Source: Rhynchospora pubera (Eukaryota > Streptophyta > Magnoliopsida > Poales > Cyperaceae). Taken from it: a stretch of DNA of 64,000 nt. Where the stretch lies: contig CM051460.1 of the NCBI GenBank assembly GCA_028095005.1, positions 74,727,676 through 74,791,675 on the forward strand. The letters run 5' to 3'. Each line of letters begins with the position of its first letter. Within the stretch, counting starts at the first letter, position 1. The position numbers were made by a program, and so were the translations under genes. Positions 10,440 to 21,922 of this stretch are shown here, one piece after another. The notes under the pieces are model-generated. The model was not told the origin of the DNA. It saw only the letters and a program-made list of their open reading frames with translations, and did no database searches.

Positions 10440-12244
10440 ATGAATGATTTCGCCCATGGTTCTCGATCAAAGCAACCACACTTTGTGCTGGTTCCGCTCA
10501 TGGCACAAGGTCACACCATACCCATGATAGATCTGGCTCACCTCCTGGCTAGCCACGGTGCACTTGTCACATTTGTCACGACCCCTCTAAATGCTCGGCG
10601 TATCGAATCTGTCATACAGCATGCCAAAGAGTCACAGCTACCAATCGAGTTCCTTCCTTTTACCTTTAACTATGCCGAGGCTGGTTTGCCTGAAGGAACC
10701 GAAAACTTGGACATGCTTCGTCACGGTTTACAAGAATTTGCTGCCTTCCTGGAAATGTGCTTCTCGAACAAGGATCCTCTTATTTCATATCTCAGGGAGC
10801 ATGAGACACCGCCGAGTTGTGTAATATCTGATTTGTCTCAGCCATGGACAGGTGAAGTGGCGAGGGAATTCGGAATACCAAGAATTGGTTTCCTAGGCAT
10901 GTCAGCATTTGCAACTCTTTGCTGGTACAGCTTAATTAGTGAATTTTTTTTTTTTTTGGAAAATGTGAATGCTTCAAAATTCAAATGTCTAAAATCAAAA
11001 TGCAATAGAGTGAAACGGTAAACCCAATCGTGCTATTTCCATTCAGAGAATTTAGAATGAACAATCCATTTAGGTATATAGTATAATAGTATTTCATTAT
11101 TCTGATTTATTAATTATTATTACCAGTATATTGCAACATAGTGTACGTGCCATGGTTTCCTTACTGACTGCCCCCAAAATTTGCCATCTAGTAATTCTCT
11201 GTCCCTGTTGTTTCCTCACATGTTGGCTTTTGCAATAACAGGGATATAACAATCCTCCATAAGATATATGATAATGTCACTGATGAAAACGAACCTGTAC
11301 CGATTCCTGGTTTCCCACATCCACTAGAGATACCAAAGACTAAATCCATTGTGAGCTTCTACGCACCTGGGTTGGAAAAAGTTCGTGAAAAAATTGCTGA
11401 AGAAAATTCAAAATCTGAGGGAATAATAGTTAACACTTTCCTAGAGATGGAATCTCTTTACATCGATTCTTATGAGAAGCTTACAAGAAAGAAGGCATGG
11501 GCAGTTGGGCCAATGTGTTTGTATAACAAAGGTTTGAAACAAATGCTTTCTAGAGGTAACAAAGCATCCATAGATGAAGAAAGGTGCATAAAGTGGCTTG
11601 ATTCAATGGAAAAAGGGTCCGTTATGTTTGTCAATTTCGGTAGTATTGCTAATATTGTTCCTTTACAAGTCATGGAGATAGGATTAAGTATAGAGGCCTC
11701 AAGAAAACCCTTCATATGGGTACTAAAAGCTGCGGACAAAATGCCAGAGATCGAGCAATGGCTGATAGAAGAGAATTTTGAAGAAAGAGTAAAATACAGG
11801 GGTCTCATTATAAAAGGGTGGGCTCCACAATTTATGATCCTATCTCACAAAGCTGTTGGTGGGTTTTTGACACATTGCGGATGGAACTCAATCATTGAAA
11901 GCATATGTAATGGTGTGCCTATGTTAACCTGGCCTCAATTTGGAGATCAATTTCTAAATGAGATATTGGTGGCTGATGTTTTGAAAATAGGCATCAAAAT
12001 TGGTGTTGAAAGATCTGTCGTTTGGGGAAGTGAGAAGAGCGATGAGGTAATGGTTAAGAGAGATGATATGGAGAGAAAGGTGTTAGAGTTGATGGATGAA
12101 GGGAAGGAAGGAATGGAGAGAAGAGTTAGAGCTAGAGAACTTGGGGACAAGGCAAAGGCGGCCATGGAAGAGGGAGGTTCTTCTTACAAGAATATTGAGC
12201 TGCTCATTAAAGTGGTACAAGAAAGAGCAAAGTTATTGATTTAG
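10440..12244 (+). CDS. UGT-2: UGT73-like UDP-glycosyltransferase, intact
   Basis: Exon 1 is 10440-10924 (485 nt, GCTG|GTACAG) and exon 2 is 11242-12244 (acceptor AATAACAG, stop TAG). Together they encode 495 residues, the usual length for this family. The N-terminal half binds the acceptor. His25 in QGHTIPM is the probable catalytic base and Asp131 in CVISDLSQPW its activating partner. The 44-residue PSPG box spans about 355-398, from WAPQFMILSHK through HCGWNS to FGDQ; a terminal Gln is usual for UDP-glucose users. No signal peptide or membrane segment is seen, so a cytosolic enzyme is expected. The sequence resembles UGT73 (73C-like) enzymes acting on hormones, triterpenoids or phenolics, but the acceptor cannot be read. 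The frame is open upstream to a TTG at 10422, but the first ATG is 10440 and matches the paralogues. It is the best candidate for an active enzyme in the array. Confidence 0.93.
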
Positions 12245-12435
12245 AGTAATATAGTGATATGTAAAGAGGGTCTTAGTCGATCAATTACAGCATTCAATCA
12301 TGTGTTTTCAAGTTTAAATTACGAAAACCCTTGGGATTCAGGCTGCTCTTGCACGATATTGTACAATTACTGATGTTAGATGAATTAATATTGTACTGAA
12401 AATTAATACGCCCTATGAATTGATTTTACATTTTG

Positions 12436-12720
12436 CATTTATTGAAATGTTAATTGCCGTGCTGAAAATTATTGAAATAAAAATTATAAATTGTGGATAA
12501 TTATTTTTTTTTTTGCATGTGTTAGGTAGTGTAAACACAAGCGGCCCTTACCACAAAAATGACGAAAGGCATGTCTAATCTTCAGAAAAGAGACAAAAAG
12601 GCTTCTCTATCCCAATCCAAAACTCGTAGCATTGTCAGTTTGTTACTTTTCCAGTGCACTGCTCTTTGATAAAGACATCGCATTTCCGCTCTAAACTAGG
12701 AAGAAAGGAGGATGCTTTGT
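12436..12720. repeat. Distal flank of duplicated UGT/epimerase unit, copy B
   Basis: It matches 7128-7420 in order (TTTATTGAAATGTTAAT, TAGTGTAAACACAAGCGGCC, GACAAAAAGGCTTCTCT, CATTTCCGCTCTAAACTA). It joins the UGT-2 3' flank directly near 12430, so no epimerase sequence remains at this copy. Confidence 0.75.
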
Positions 12721-14228
12721 TAGTTTAAATTTAAATTCAATATTCTACGCATAATGCACAAACATATCAATGTAATTTAATGTCAATTTAATTTAAATTT
12801 TCATCAGTATGATATTAACAATTCTTAAAGCACCATAAAATATTTAAATTCTATAAAATTTAGCTATTAGACAATCCATGTGTCTAATAGAACACTAATA
12901 ATTTAATTATTTTAATTTTCAACTTTATGTAAATTTATGAAAAAATCATTAATTGCGCGGTGATCCTCCAATTAGTTTGATGTAATTTTTTTTTTGTGTT
13001 TTTAACGCATAACATAAAATTTTGAGGAACTGATATCTGTTCCAATTTCTATTGTGATCTATGCATGAGATTGAGGTACTTTATGGGTTACAAGCAAGAT
13101 GTTGTCTTTCTTAATAAAGTTTGTTCAATTTGAAACAAATGAATCAAATTGAATAGGTCCAAACAAATTTTATAAAGTATCACATGATCACCATGTGAAT
13201 TTCATCAGTTGTTTCAAATTTGAACAAACAGGACAAATATAAAAAAATACCTTAAAATAAAAAAGCATTGTTATTGAATTACTCAAAATCTTCTGATCAA
13301 TTATTTTTTATAAAATATAAAAGAACATGACTGAAGGATCACCTTTAATATTCCTCATTCTCATCATCCCTTAGAATCATTAATGAGGATAAAATTTCAA
13401 TAATGAGAATCATCCCCCTAGGGAATCATCCCCTCCCTTCCTTCTCCCTCTCTCCCCTCTAATTCTGAAACTAGAACAATTAATATATTTTTTTAGAACA
13501 ATTATATTCTAAAACTAGAACAATTAGTTTTTTATAGAGAAAATATAAAATTTGAGTTCTAATGAGATTTCAATTTGAATATATCATAAAGAGTGATACA
13601 GATTGTTTCTTTGAAGTTTTGAATTTGAAATTCAATCTCATTTGACAAAGAACATATGTCAAACATCTAAAGCTGTTTAAAATTAATAATTCCTAAAATA
13701 TGGTGCATGTATTTATTTTATTTTTTTTATTATGATCTTATATTAATAAAATTCCGGGCACCTAGGTGCACCTCATGTAAATGAGCAGTGAAATTTCCAT
13801 TTAGATTAACTCATCTTTTATAGATTATATTATAGTAGTCAAAATCATGATCATGCCCTTTTTGTACGTAGAATATGCGCCAAACTCAAAAATTAAAAAG
13901 TAGCAGCTAGCTAAAATGAATTATTCAAACAACTTTCTCATGAAATGTTAAAATTTGTTGGAATAAATGTTCATTAAAATCAATTAGGGCATCAAACGCT
14001 GAATAAATGCTTTGTGTGGTAAGAATATGTGATAAATAAAATTGTATTTTGTTCAAACTTAAATTAAATTTATGAGCCATAGGATAATCACTTTGAATAT
14101 GACAAATGGTCGAGGTTGCTCATGTGAAATTTATTCCAATGTGTTTTTAAGATGAATTTACGAGAGGAGACGAATCTACAGAAATTAAGAGGAGAAAGGT
14201 AATTTGAATTACAATCAAAGATAGCCAG
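12721..14228. other. AT-rich intergenic sequence upstream of UGT-3
   Basis: No gene is recognised. Around 14070-14140 the sequence (GAGCCATAGGATAATCA, GACAAATGGTCGAGGTTGC) matches 29200-29270, which lies upstream of UGT-4, so both belong to the duplicated UGT upstream region. TAGAACAATTA words near 13470-13525 recall the minisatellite at 8300. Confidence 0.5.
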
Positions 14229-14236
14229 GGTGGAAC

Positions 14237-14505
14237 TAGGGGTGCAAGCGGTATACTGTTTATCGTTTTTCATGTATGTTCCGTCCAAACGGAACAGTAA
14301 ACGGTTATGAAATTTCAATACATTTCAGGAACGAAACGGTAAACAGAATGCGTTTCGTCATTCGTTTGGGTGAAATACAGTGCAAATATACACGTTCCGT
14401 CCAAACGGGACGGTTAACGAATCGGCTGGTACGTACCGTTACTATAAACGGAATGGCAAACGAAACAGGCCATTCTGTTTCCGTTTGAAACGTTAAACCG
14501 GTCTA
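14237..14505. mobile_element. hAT-like MITE (269 bp)
   Basis: An exact 8-bp target duplication GGTGGAAC flanks it (14229-14236 and 14506-14513). The ends read TAGGGGTGCAAGCGG and, inverted, TAGACCGGTTTAACG. The interior is rich in CGTTTCGT/AACGGT words, like the elements at 23647, 36648 and 59260. Non-coding. Confidence 0.72.
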
Positions 14506-14590
14506 GGTGGAACCAATGATTGCTCAACAAAGGAGAAAAAAATGCAGTTTCGACAAAAGATGGATAGATGATAATCACATACATAGTGTG

Positions 14591-14944
14591 CTAGGTTACC
14601 CCGGTACTTTGGAGCATCAGTCGTACCCGTATCCGTACCCGGTACTTACCGATACAATCAATGGTCAACGGTTAACATTTAATGTGATATTAGTGTTTAT
14701 GTCATTTATTTGTGTAAACTCCAAGTTTATGTCATTTAATTGTGTAAATTCAAGCCTTAACTACACAAAATTATGTTATACATATTATATTTTATAATAT
14801 AATTTAATTATAGATCAATAAATTATTCAAATAATATATATATATATATCGTCATACCCGTACTGGAGATTTTTGAAAATTTTTGTACCGTCGTACCCGA
14901 ATCGTACCGGATACGGTACTCGTACCCGTACCCATGCAACATAG
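14591..14944. mobile_element. hAT-like element, CTATGTT family (354 bp)
   Basis: The 8-bp duplication ATAGTGTG (14583-14590 and 14945-14952) flanks ends CTAGGTTACCCCGGTAC and, inverted, CTATGTTGCATGGGTACGG. Repeated GTACCCG/CCGGTAC words fill the subterminal regions. The same family occurs at 24230-25141 and 40704-41488. Confidence 0.8.
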
Positions 14945-15559
14945 ATAGTGTGTAACTTTTTAAGTTTTGAAAATTTGAAAGTCTTTCTTTTTTGAGAAAC
15001 CGTAATATTTCAATTTTCCAATTGTATATAAAAACCCAAAACAGAGACCATTGTTCTATTGGCACAATTGTGGTGGCCAGAATGAAGTCCTAGTGTTTTC
15101 TACTTTCTTCTTTCTTTGATTGTACATTAATATTTCGAGAGTTCTTATTTGTTCTCTCCTCCTAGACCTATCGTTTTCTTTCCTTTTATTTCTGTGGTTA
15201 CTTTTGCACCTCTCCCCTGTACATTTGCTTCTATATACGAAGTCGTGTTGTTTCATCAGCATTCACTCACTAAAAAAGGAAAATCTGTCATACTCTTTCT
15301 CCTGTCTACCCCAATTTCGTGTGCAACCTTCTTATGTCAAATTATGAGCTAAGCCTCGACCCAATCAAGCTTTTCTAGAAACTAGCTACAATTGAGACCT
15401 CCAACAGTCATGAATGATTTCACCCATGATTCTCAATCAAAGCAACAACACTTTGTGCTGGTTCCGCTCATGGCACAAGGTCACATCATACCAATGATAG
15501 ACCTGGCCCACCTCCTGGCTAGCCATGTTTCACTAGTCACATTCGTCACGACCTCTCTA

Positions 15560-15880
15560 TGTAAACAAAAACAATGACAGAAAAGAACACGAAGATTTTA
15601 CGTGGTTCAGTACAATGTGTACCTACGTCCACGACTCACACACACCACACTTTTTATTTATTTTCAGTAATTTTTGTATGTTACAATACAAGGAGATAAA
15701 GCCTATATATAGAACAGATTTCTTTGACAACAAGTTAAGTGTTTCTTGCACACCAAATCACTTATGACTTGCATGTCAAGTCAAGTGTTTCTTGTGCTTC
15801 AAGTCTGACGTTTTTTCCTTGTCAAGTCAAATGTCACATTAGATCCAAATCAAGATCTTTTGTGACATCATATTCCAACA
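15560..15880 (-). repeat. 3' LTR of the Copia element (321 bp)
   Basis: It differs from the other LTR by about 11 substitutions and one 4-bp indel, roughly 96-97% identity. Terminal TG..CA dinucleotides are present. Confidence 0.93.
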
Positions 15881-15887
15881 CTCCCCC

Positions 15888-16136
15888 TCAAGTTGGCATG
15901 TAGATATGTCGTATGCCCAACTTGCAAATCACTTCATGGAAGATGGTACTGGACACCCCTTTTGTCAGTATGTCTGCAAGTTGTTCTTCAGTCCTTATAT
16001 GAGGAATGCTAATGATTTTATTTTCTAAATTCTGCCGAATAAAGTGCCTATCCACTTCAATGTGCTTAGTCCTATCATGTTGCACCGGGTTGTGAGATAT
16101 TGCAATAGCTGCCTTATTGTCACAAAACAGCTTCAT
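15888..16136 (-). pseudogene. Copia RNase H C-terminal remnant
   Basis: The residues LFCDNKAAIAISHNPVQHD, then EVDRHF and a LADILTKG motif, are the standard end of Copia RNase H. Its beginning is fused out of frame to the tail of the integrase region at about 16136, where the reverse transcriptase should be. Confidence 0.85.
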
Positions 16137-17386
16137 CTCCCTGTTATCATAGAGTTCGCCATTGCATACTTACCATCGCCAACTTCATCTGGTCTATACC
16201 TCTTAGGAGGTCTGTCTCTGTTAAACCTGAAAGGTAACTGATAACCAGGACTAGTAGTAACGGGTTCAACATTACTTACCTCTGACTCCGGAGTCTGGTC
16301 ATGTGGCGAGGGAGGAGACTGTATCATTTCTTCAATGTCACTTTCCAAATTCTCTTCTGTTGGACCCGAATCATCAAGTGGGTCCATTTCTTGGTCTGAT
16401 TTCTCACCTTCAATCTCCGAATTCGGATCGAAATGGTCTGATTTCGGACTGAAATTTTCAGAGTTCGGTGCGAAATCTGTCTCTGTTGTCATGATTTCCT
16501 CTCTGTTAGAACCGAAATTTTCAGAATTCGATCCAAAATCCGTCTCTGGTGTCATAGTTTCCTCTATATTTGGTCTAAAATTTGCATCCTTTGTTGCATC
16601 AAACCAAGGCTCATTATCTATGACACTCTCCCCCTGAGAATAAGCCTGATCTTTCACAAAATAACCCTCATTTTCAATGAAAGTCACATCCATTGTAGTA
16701 TAAATTTTTCTTGAGACCGGGTTCATACACCTATATCCCTTTTTACGTGGACCATACCCTATGAACACACATTTTTCAGCACAAGGATCCAACTTTGACC
16801 TTTGATGTTTCTGTATATGAACATAGGCAATACACCCAAATACCTTTGGTGGAATTGTAAGGACCAAGGGAATTAAGCAGTATTTTGAAAGTACTTGCAA
16901 GGGTGTTTGGAAGTCAAGTACCACAGAAGACACCTTATTCATCAAGTAAACTGCTGATGTAACTGCATTATCCCAATAAGAATGAGGTACATTGTTTTCT
17001 AGCATCATTGCCCTAGTCATTTCTAAGATTTGCCTATTCTTTCGCTCTGCTATACCATTTTGTTGGGGAGTACCCACACAACTTGTTTCATGTATAATCC
17101 CATTGGTGTTAAAAAATTCTCCTACTGTTTTGTTGACAAATTCACTTCCATTATCACTTCTGAAAATTTTAACATTTCTATCAAACTGGTTCTTTACCAT
17201 GATAATGAAAGATTTGATGGCAAGTGGTACCTCACTTTTATGCTTTACCAAATTAATCCATGTCATTCTGGTACAATTGTCAACAAATAACACAAACCAT
17301 CTGTTACCACCTAGGGATTCAACTGGGGAAGGCCCCCATACATCAGAGTGAACCAGGTCAAAAGGAGTGGTTTTGTCATTATCCAA
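16133..17386 (-). pseudogene. Copia integrase region
   Basis: An rve-type catalytic core is visible with Asp in HSDVWGP (about residue 15), Asp in FRSDNGSEF (about 78) and Glu in PQQNGIAERKNR (about 114), giving the D-D-35-E spacing. A Copia-type C-terminal region follows (GCIAYVHIQKHQRSK, CVFIGYGP). A low-complexity acidic stretch with repeated FGSN/PNSENF units comes next, before the sequence breaks at the deleted reverse transcriptase. It is frameshifted relative to the upstream protease segment. Confidence 0.9.
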
Positions 17387-18177
17387 GTTCTTAGCAAAAT
17401 GGGCTCGATGACTCTTAGATTTAATACATACCTCTCAAAAGATTCATTCTCAAATCCAGAAAATAAACTTGGATAAAGTTTCTTGAGGTACCCGAATGAA
17501 GGATGACCCAAACGCCTGTGCCACATCCAAATCGAAGATTTCCTACTTGAACTCGAGCTAGCAGATAAGTGAGCTCTTCCAGTAGCTATGTCTTCCAAAT
17601 GATACAGTCCTCCCTTTTTAGTACCACGACCAATAATCTCCTTTGTCATAAGGTCCTGAAAGAGGCAAAATCTGGGATACATGAGTACAACACAGTTAAG
17701 TTCTTCACACAATTGACCTACAGACAATAATCTTGATGAAAGAGAAGGAACTAATAAAGTATTTGAAAGAGTTAGAGAAGAGGAAAATTGAACATCTCCA
17801 GCCCCTGTGACTGGATAAACTTCCCCATTTGCATTGACGATCTCAGTCCTCCTTGGATGAGATTCTCTTATCAAGTCGTCCTTATTGTAAGTCATATGAT
17901 TGGTTGCTCCTGAATCTATAATCCAACAATCGTTCAGGTTTTGGACATGAGTCATGGTTTCTGGTATTTTGGTTGTTAGAGATTTAGGATCAGTTTCGGT
18001 ATTAGAATTCAAGGAAGAATGATCAACTGCGCAGTAACTCGCGCAAGGAATAAACTCACACAGTAACTCGGTGAGATCTGAGCGAGAAGAACGGATCTGA
18101 TTGTGCAGTAATTCGCACAACGAGGAATCGACTGTGCAGTAACTCGCACAGGGATAAAAAAAATGAGAACAACACAC
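17311..18177 (-). pseudogene. Copia protease and GAG-pre-integrase region
   Basis: The aspartic protease motif appears as CWIIDSGATNHMT (Asp at about residue 88), and a GAG-pre-integrase motif as WHRRLGHPSFGYL. The N-terminal part has two similar CASYC(T/A)VD segments and is not recognisable gag. Near 17430 the reading frame slips: the continuation KSKSHRAHFAKNLDNDK is found in the integrase frame. Confidence 0.85.
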
Positions 18178-18206
18178 AGATCTCAGAACCTACTGCTCTG
18201 ATATCA

Positions 18207-18531
18207 TGTAAACAAAAGCAATCACAGAAAAGAACACGAAGATTTTACGTGGTTCAGTACAATGTGTACCTACGTCCACGACTCACACGTACACACCACA
18301 CTTTTTATTTATTTTCAGTAATTTTTGTATGTTACAATACAAGGAGAGAAAGCATATATATAGAACTGATTTCTTTGACAACAAGTTAAGTGTTTCTTGC
18401 ACACTAAGTCACTCATGACTTACATGTCAAGTCAAGTGTTTCTTGTGCTTCAAGTCTGACGTTTCTTCCTTGCCAAGTCAAATGTCACATTAGATCCAAA
18501 TCAAGATCTTTTGTGACATCATATTCCAACA
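18207..18531 (-). repeat. 5' LTR of the Copia element (325 bp)
   Basis: On the minus strand it starts TGTTGGAATATGATGTCACA and ends TTGTTTACA, directly followed by the primer-binding site. It carries a 4-bp GTAC insertion relative to the other LTR. Confidence 0.93.
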
Positions 18532-20437
18532 CTCTAAATGCTCGGCGCATCGAATCTGTCATCCAACATGCCAAAGAATCACAGCTTCCAATCGAGTTCC
18601 TTCCTATACCCTGTAACTATGCCAATGCTGGTTTACCTGAAGGATCCGAAAGCGTGGACACGCTTCATCAAGGTTTACAAGAATATGCTGCATTCCTGGA
18701 AATGTTCTTCTCGAACAAGGATCCTCTTATTTCATATCTAATGGAGCATGAGACACCGCCGAGTTGTGTAATATCTGATTTGTCTCAGCCATGGACGGGT
18801 GAAGTGGCGAGGGAATTTGGAATACCAAGACTTGGATTCCTAGGCATTTCAGCATTTTCAAGTCTTTGCAAGTACAGCTAATAGTGAATTTTATTTTTTT
18901 GGACATTGTGAATTAATCAGCTCAAGGCCAAATAGCAATGCTTCAAAAAGTTTTCAAAATCAAATGCAATACAGTGAAATGGCAAACCCAATCGTGCTAT
19001 TTCCATTCAGAAAATTTGGAATGAAAAATCCATTTAGCTATATAGTATAATAGTACTTCGTTATTCTGATTTATTTTTACCAGTATGCTGCAACATAGTT
19101 TACATACCATGGTTTCTTTACTGACTCCCCCCAACATTTATTATAAAATAATTCTCCGTCCCTGTTGTTTCCTCACATGTTGGCTTTTGCAATAACAGGG
19201 ATATAACAGTCCTCCATAAGATATATGATAATGTCACTGATGAAAACGAACCTGTACCGATTCCTCGGTTTCCACATCCACTAGAGATAGCAAAGACTAA
19301 GTCCATTATGAACTTCGATTCACCTGGGTTGGAAAAAATTCTTGAAAAAGTCGCTCAAGAGGATTCAAAATCTGAGGGAATAATAGTTAACACCTTTCAA
19401 GAGATGGAATCTCTCTACATCGATTCCTACGAGAAGCTTACTGGAAAAAAGGCATGGGCAGTTGGTCCAATGTGTTTGTATAACAAAGGTTTGAAACAAA
19501 TAGTTTCTAGAGGTAACAAGGCATCTATAGATGAAATTAGGTGCATAAAATGGCTTGATACAATGGAAAAAGGGTCCGTTCTATTTGTCAATTTCGGTAG
19601 TGTTGCTAATATTGTTCCTTTACAAGTCATGGAGATAGGATTAGGGCTAGAGGCCTCAAAAAAACCTTTCATATGGGTGCTAAAAGCTACTGACGAAATG
19701 CCGGAGATCGAGCAATGGCTGATAGAACAGAAATTTGAAGAAAGAGTAAAAGATAGGGGTCTCATTATAAAAGGATGGGCCCCACAGTTCTTGATCCTTT
19801 CCCATAAAGCTGTTGGTGGGTTTTTGACACATTGCGGATGGAACTCAACCATTGAAAGCATATGTAATGGTGTCCCTATGTTAACCTGGCCTCAATTTGG
19901 AGATCAATTTCTAAATGAGATATTGGCGGCAGATGTTTTGAAAATAGGCATCAAAATTGGTGTTGAAAGTTCTGTCGTTTGGGGAAGTGAGAAGAGCGAT
20001 GAGGCAATGGTTAAGAGAGATGATATGGAGAGAAAGGTGTTGGAGTTAATGGATGAAGGGAAGGAAGGAATGGAGAGAAGAGTTAGAGCTAGAGAACTTG
20101 GGGACAAGGCAAAGGCGGCCATGAAAGAGGGAGTTTCTTCTCACAAGAATATTGAGCTGCTCATTAAAGTGGTACAGAAAGAGCAAATTAAGTAATTGAT
20201 TTAGAGTAATATAATGATATGTATTCACTCATGTCTTTTCAAGTGTAGTTAAATTAGATTTTGGGATTCTGGTATTTCTTGCTCTATATATATTGTACAA
20301 TTGCTGATGTTTGAAGAATGTTGTACTGGAAATACGTCCTATTAATTGAAGATTACAGAACAAAACTGGGTCCATTGTAAGTGAATTTAAACACAAAATT
20401 ACATAACGAATTTAAGAAATGGCAGTACTAAACAACT

Positions 20438-20593
20438 TTTTTTTGAAGATAAATTGGAGGTTTAAGCCACCCAACATATTTTTAAATTAAATATCTATGA
20501 AAGATCCGCCCAGCTGGATTTCGAACCTGCTACCTTTCACTCAAAGAGTCAAGGTACATTGCTCTTTGCCACTAGACTAAGAGCTGGTTCTCC
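20438..20593 (-). mobile_element. tRNA-derived SINE (156 bp)
   Basis: On the minus strand a pol III A box (TAGTCTAGTGG, about 20568-20580) and B box (GGTTCGAAATC, 20517-20527) are spaced as in tRNA-derived SINEs. The element ends in an A8 tail and is flanked by a perfect 14-bp target duplication AGTACTAAACAACT (20424-20437 and 20594-20607). It interrupts the UGT-3 3' flank, whose uninterrupted version is present after UGT-4. Confidence 0.9.
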
Positions 20594-20751
20594 AGTACTA
20601 AACAACTATTCAAACCATTATTTTAGTTATTATATGAATAGTCCTCTATTTGCACAACAGACATCAACAGGCCAATTTTTGTCCATCTAGATTCCTTTTT
20701 TTCTCTTAGAAAGGTATATCTATTACTCGTTTGATAATTCAAACTGCATTG

Positions 20752-21073
20752 TGTGATTATACTTCTCACCAGGCCTAACCACAATCGAAGAAAATTTTTG
20801 TTCATTATTGCATTAGAAAAAACCCTGAGTTTCCAAGCAGACCCCAAACTGTTTCTGATAAACAGCTCCAGACTTACCTCCAACTCCATTCAAATCATTT
20901 CCAGTGTAGAACTGAATTCCAGATGCATTTATTCAAAAACAGACCATATAATGAGTCCTGCAACTTGCCTTTTCAAATTATTCATCTCATCGCACATTGT
21001 CGTGGTGTCAAATCCTATTTGCCACTCATGTAACAATGCACCCAAAGTGTGGCGCCTCCCCTCTAATTGGCAA
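20752..21073 (-). pseudogene. Aldose 1-epimerase relic 2
   Basis: The antisense sequence matches exon 5 of the intact epimerase (about 20760-20990) and then jumps to exon 3 (about 21015-21070). It uses the same internal deletion junction as relic 1. Small indels and stops disrupt the frame. It lies 3' of and convergent to UGT-3, as the intact gene does to UGT-4. Confidence 0.82.
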
Positions 21074-21085
21074 TATATATATATA

Positions 21086-21448
21086 GAGTTTAGCTACGGT
21101 GAGTCGCGACCAATACTTCTAGATCTAGATCAAAATGACCGATCCAAATCGTCCAATATGATCTCCCTATTGAAATCTCCATGCAAACCAAATTTTTTAT
21201 TTTTTTGAAATTTTTAAGTATTTTTTTCGGATTTTTAAAAACTGATGTTTTTGAATGGTTCAGAACCAATTAGATTAACGATTTTCTAAATTTCAAAAAA
21301 ATACTTAAAAATTTCGAAAAAATGAAAAATTTGATTTATATGGAGATCATATTGGACGGTTTGGATCGGTCATTTTGATCTAGATCTAGGAGTATTGGTC
21401 GCGACTCACCAGAGGGTCCGTGAGTCGCGACTCACCGTAGCTAAACTC
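21086..21448. mobile_element. (TA)n-associated hairpin MITE A
   Basis: Long inverted arms start GAGTTTAGCTACGGTGAGTC and end in the inverse. The interior has GACCGATCCAAATCGTCCAA opposite its near complement. The element is flanked on both sides by TATATA runs, consistent with insertion into a TA microsatellite. No coding sequence. Confidence 0.8.
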
Positions 21449-21497
<49 letters not shown>

Positions 21498-21498
<1 letters not shown>

Positions 21499-21898
21499 AA
21501 GTCTTCAATCAAAGCGCTTTGACCGGAGTCCCGGTTAAATCCCGTCACATCTCAATTTTGAAAATTTAAATGACCGATCCAAACAGTTCAATATGATCTC
21601 CATATTGAAATCTCCTTGCACACCAAATTTTACATTTTTTTAAAATTTTTAACTATTTTTTTCGAATTTTAGAAAATCATTAATCTAATTTGTTCTGAAC
21701 CCTGCAAAAAATGTTGTTTTTATAAATCCGAAAAAAATACTTAAAAATTTTAAAAAAATGAAAAAATTGGTCGGCAAAGAGATCTCAATATGGAGATCAT
21801 ATTTGACGGTTTGGATCGGTCATTTGAACTTTCAAATTTGAAAACTGACGGGGTTTAACCGGGACTTCGGTCAAAGCGCTTTGATTAAATCCTTCCTC
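21498..21898. mobile_element. (TA)n-associated hairpin MITE B
   Basis: The terminal arms differ from A, C and D (TCAATCAAAGCGCTTTGACC and its inverse near 21870). The interior keeps the shared GACCGATCCAAAC / AATATGATCTCC / AAATTTTTAA core. It is flanked by GA/TA simple repeats. Confidence 0.75.
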
Positions 21899-21922
21899 TA
21901 TATATATATATACATATATATA

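Larger units (their letters stand above)
15560..18531 (-). mobile_element. Copia LTR retrotransposon, deleted derivative, antisense in UGT-3 exon 1
   Basis: The 2972-bp element has LTRs at both ends (TG...CA) and a 5-bp target duplication CTCTA (15555-15559 and 18532-18536). On the minus strand the 5' LTR is followed by TGATATCAGAGCAG (18206 downward), a one-base variant of the initiator tRNA-Met primer site. A purine-rich tract CTTGAGGGGGAG (15881-15892 in reverse) precedes the 3' LTR. Protease, GAG-pre-integrase, integrase and the end of RNase H are in Copia order. Reverse transcriptase and nearly all of gag are missing, so it depended on other copies to move. Four short repeats of a GCAGTAACTCGCACA type lie in the leader region (about 18020-18165). 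Confidence 0.95.
15410..20195 (+). pseudogene. UGT-3: UGT73-like glycosyltransferase split by Copia insertion
   Basis: The parts are exon 1a 15410-15559, exon 1b 18537-18871 (TGCAA|GTACAG) and exon 2 19199-20195 (acceptor AATAACAG, stop TAA). Leaving out the transposon and one copy of its 5-bp duplication restores a 485-nt exon 1, like the other paralogues. No other frame break is seen across the remaining 493 codons, so the insertion appears to be the only lesion. His25 in QGHIIPM and a 44-residue PSPG box ending FGDQ are present. In the present state translation from the ATG would run about 50 codons and then stop within the left LTR at 15577. The upstream region is homologous to that of UGT-1 but lacks its clear TATA box. 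A transcript starting downstream of the insertion would lack the catalytic His. Confidence 0.93.
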
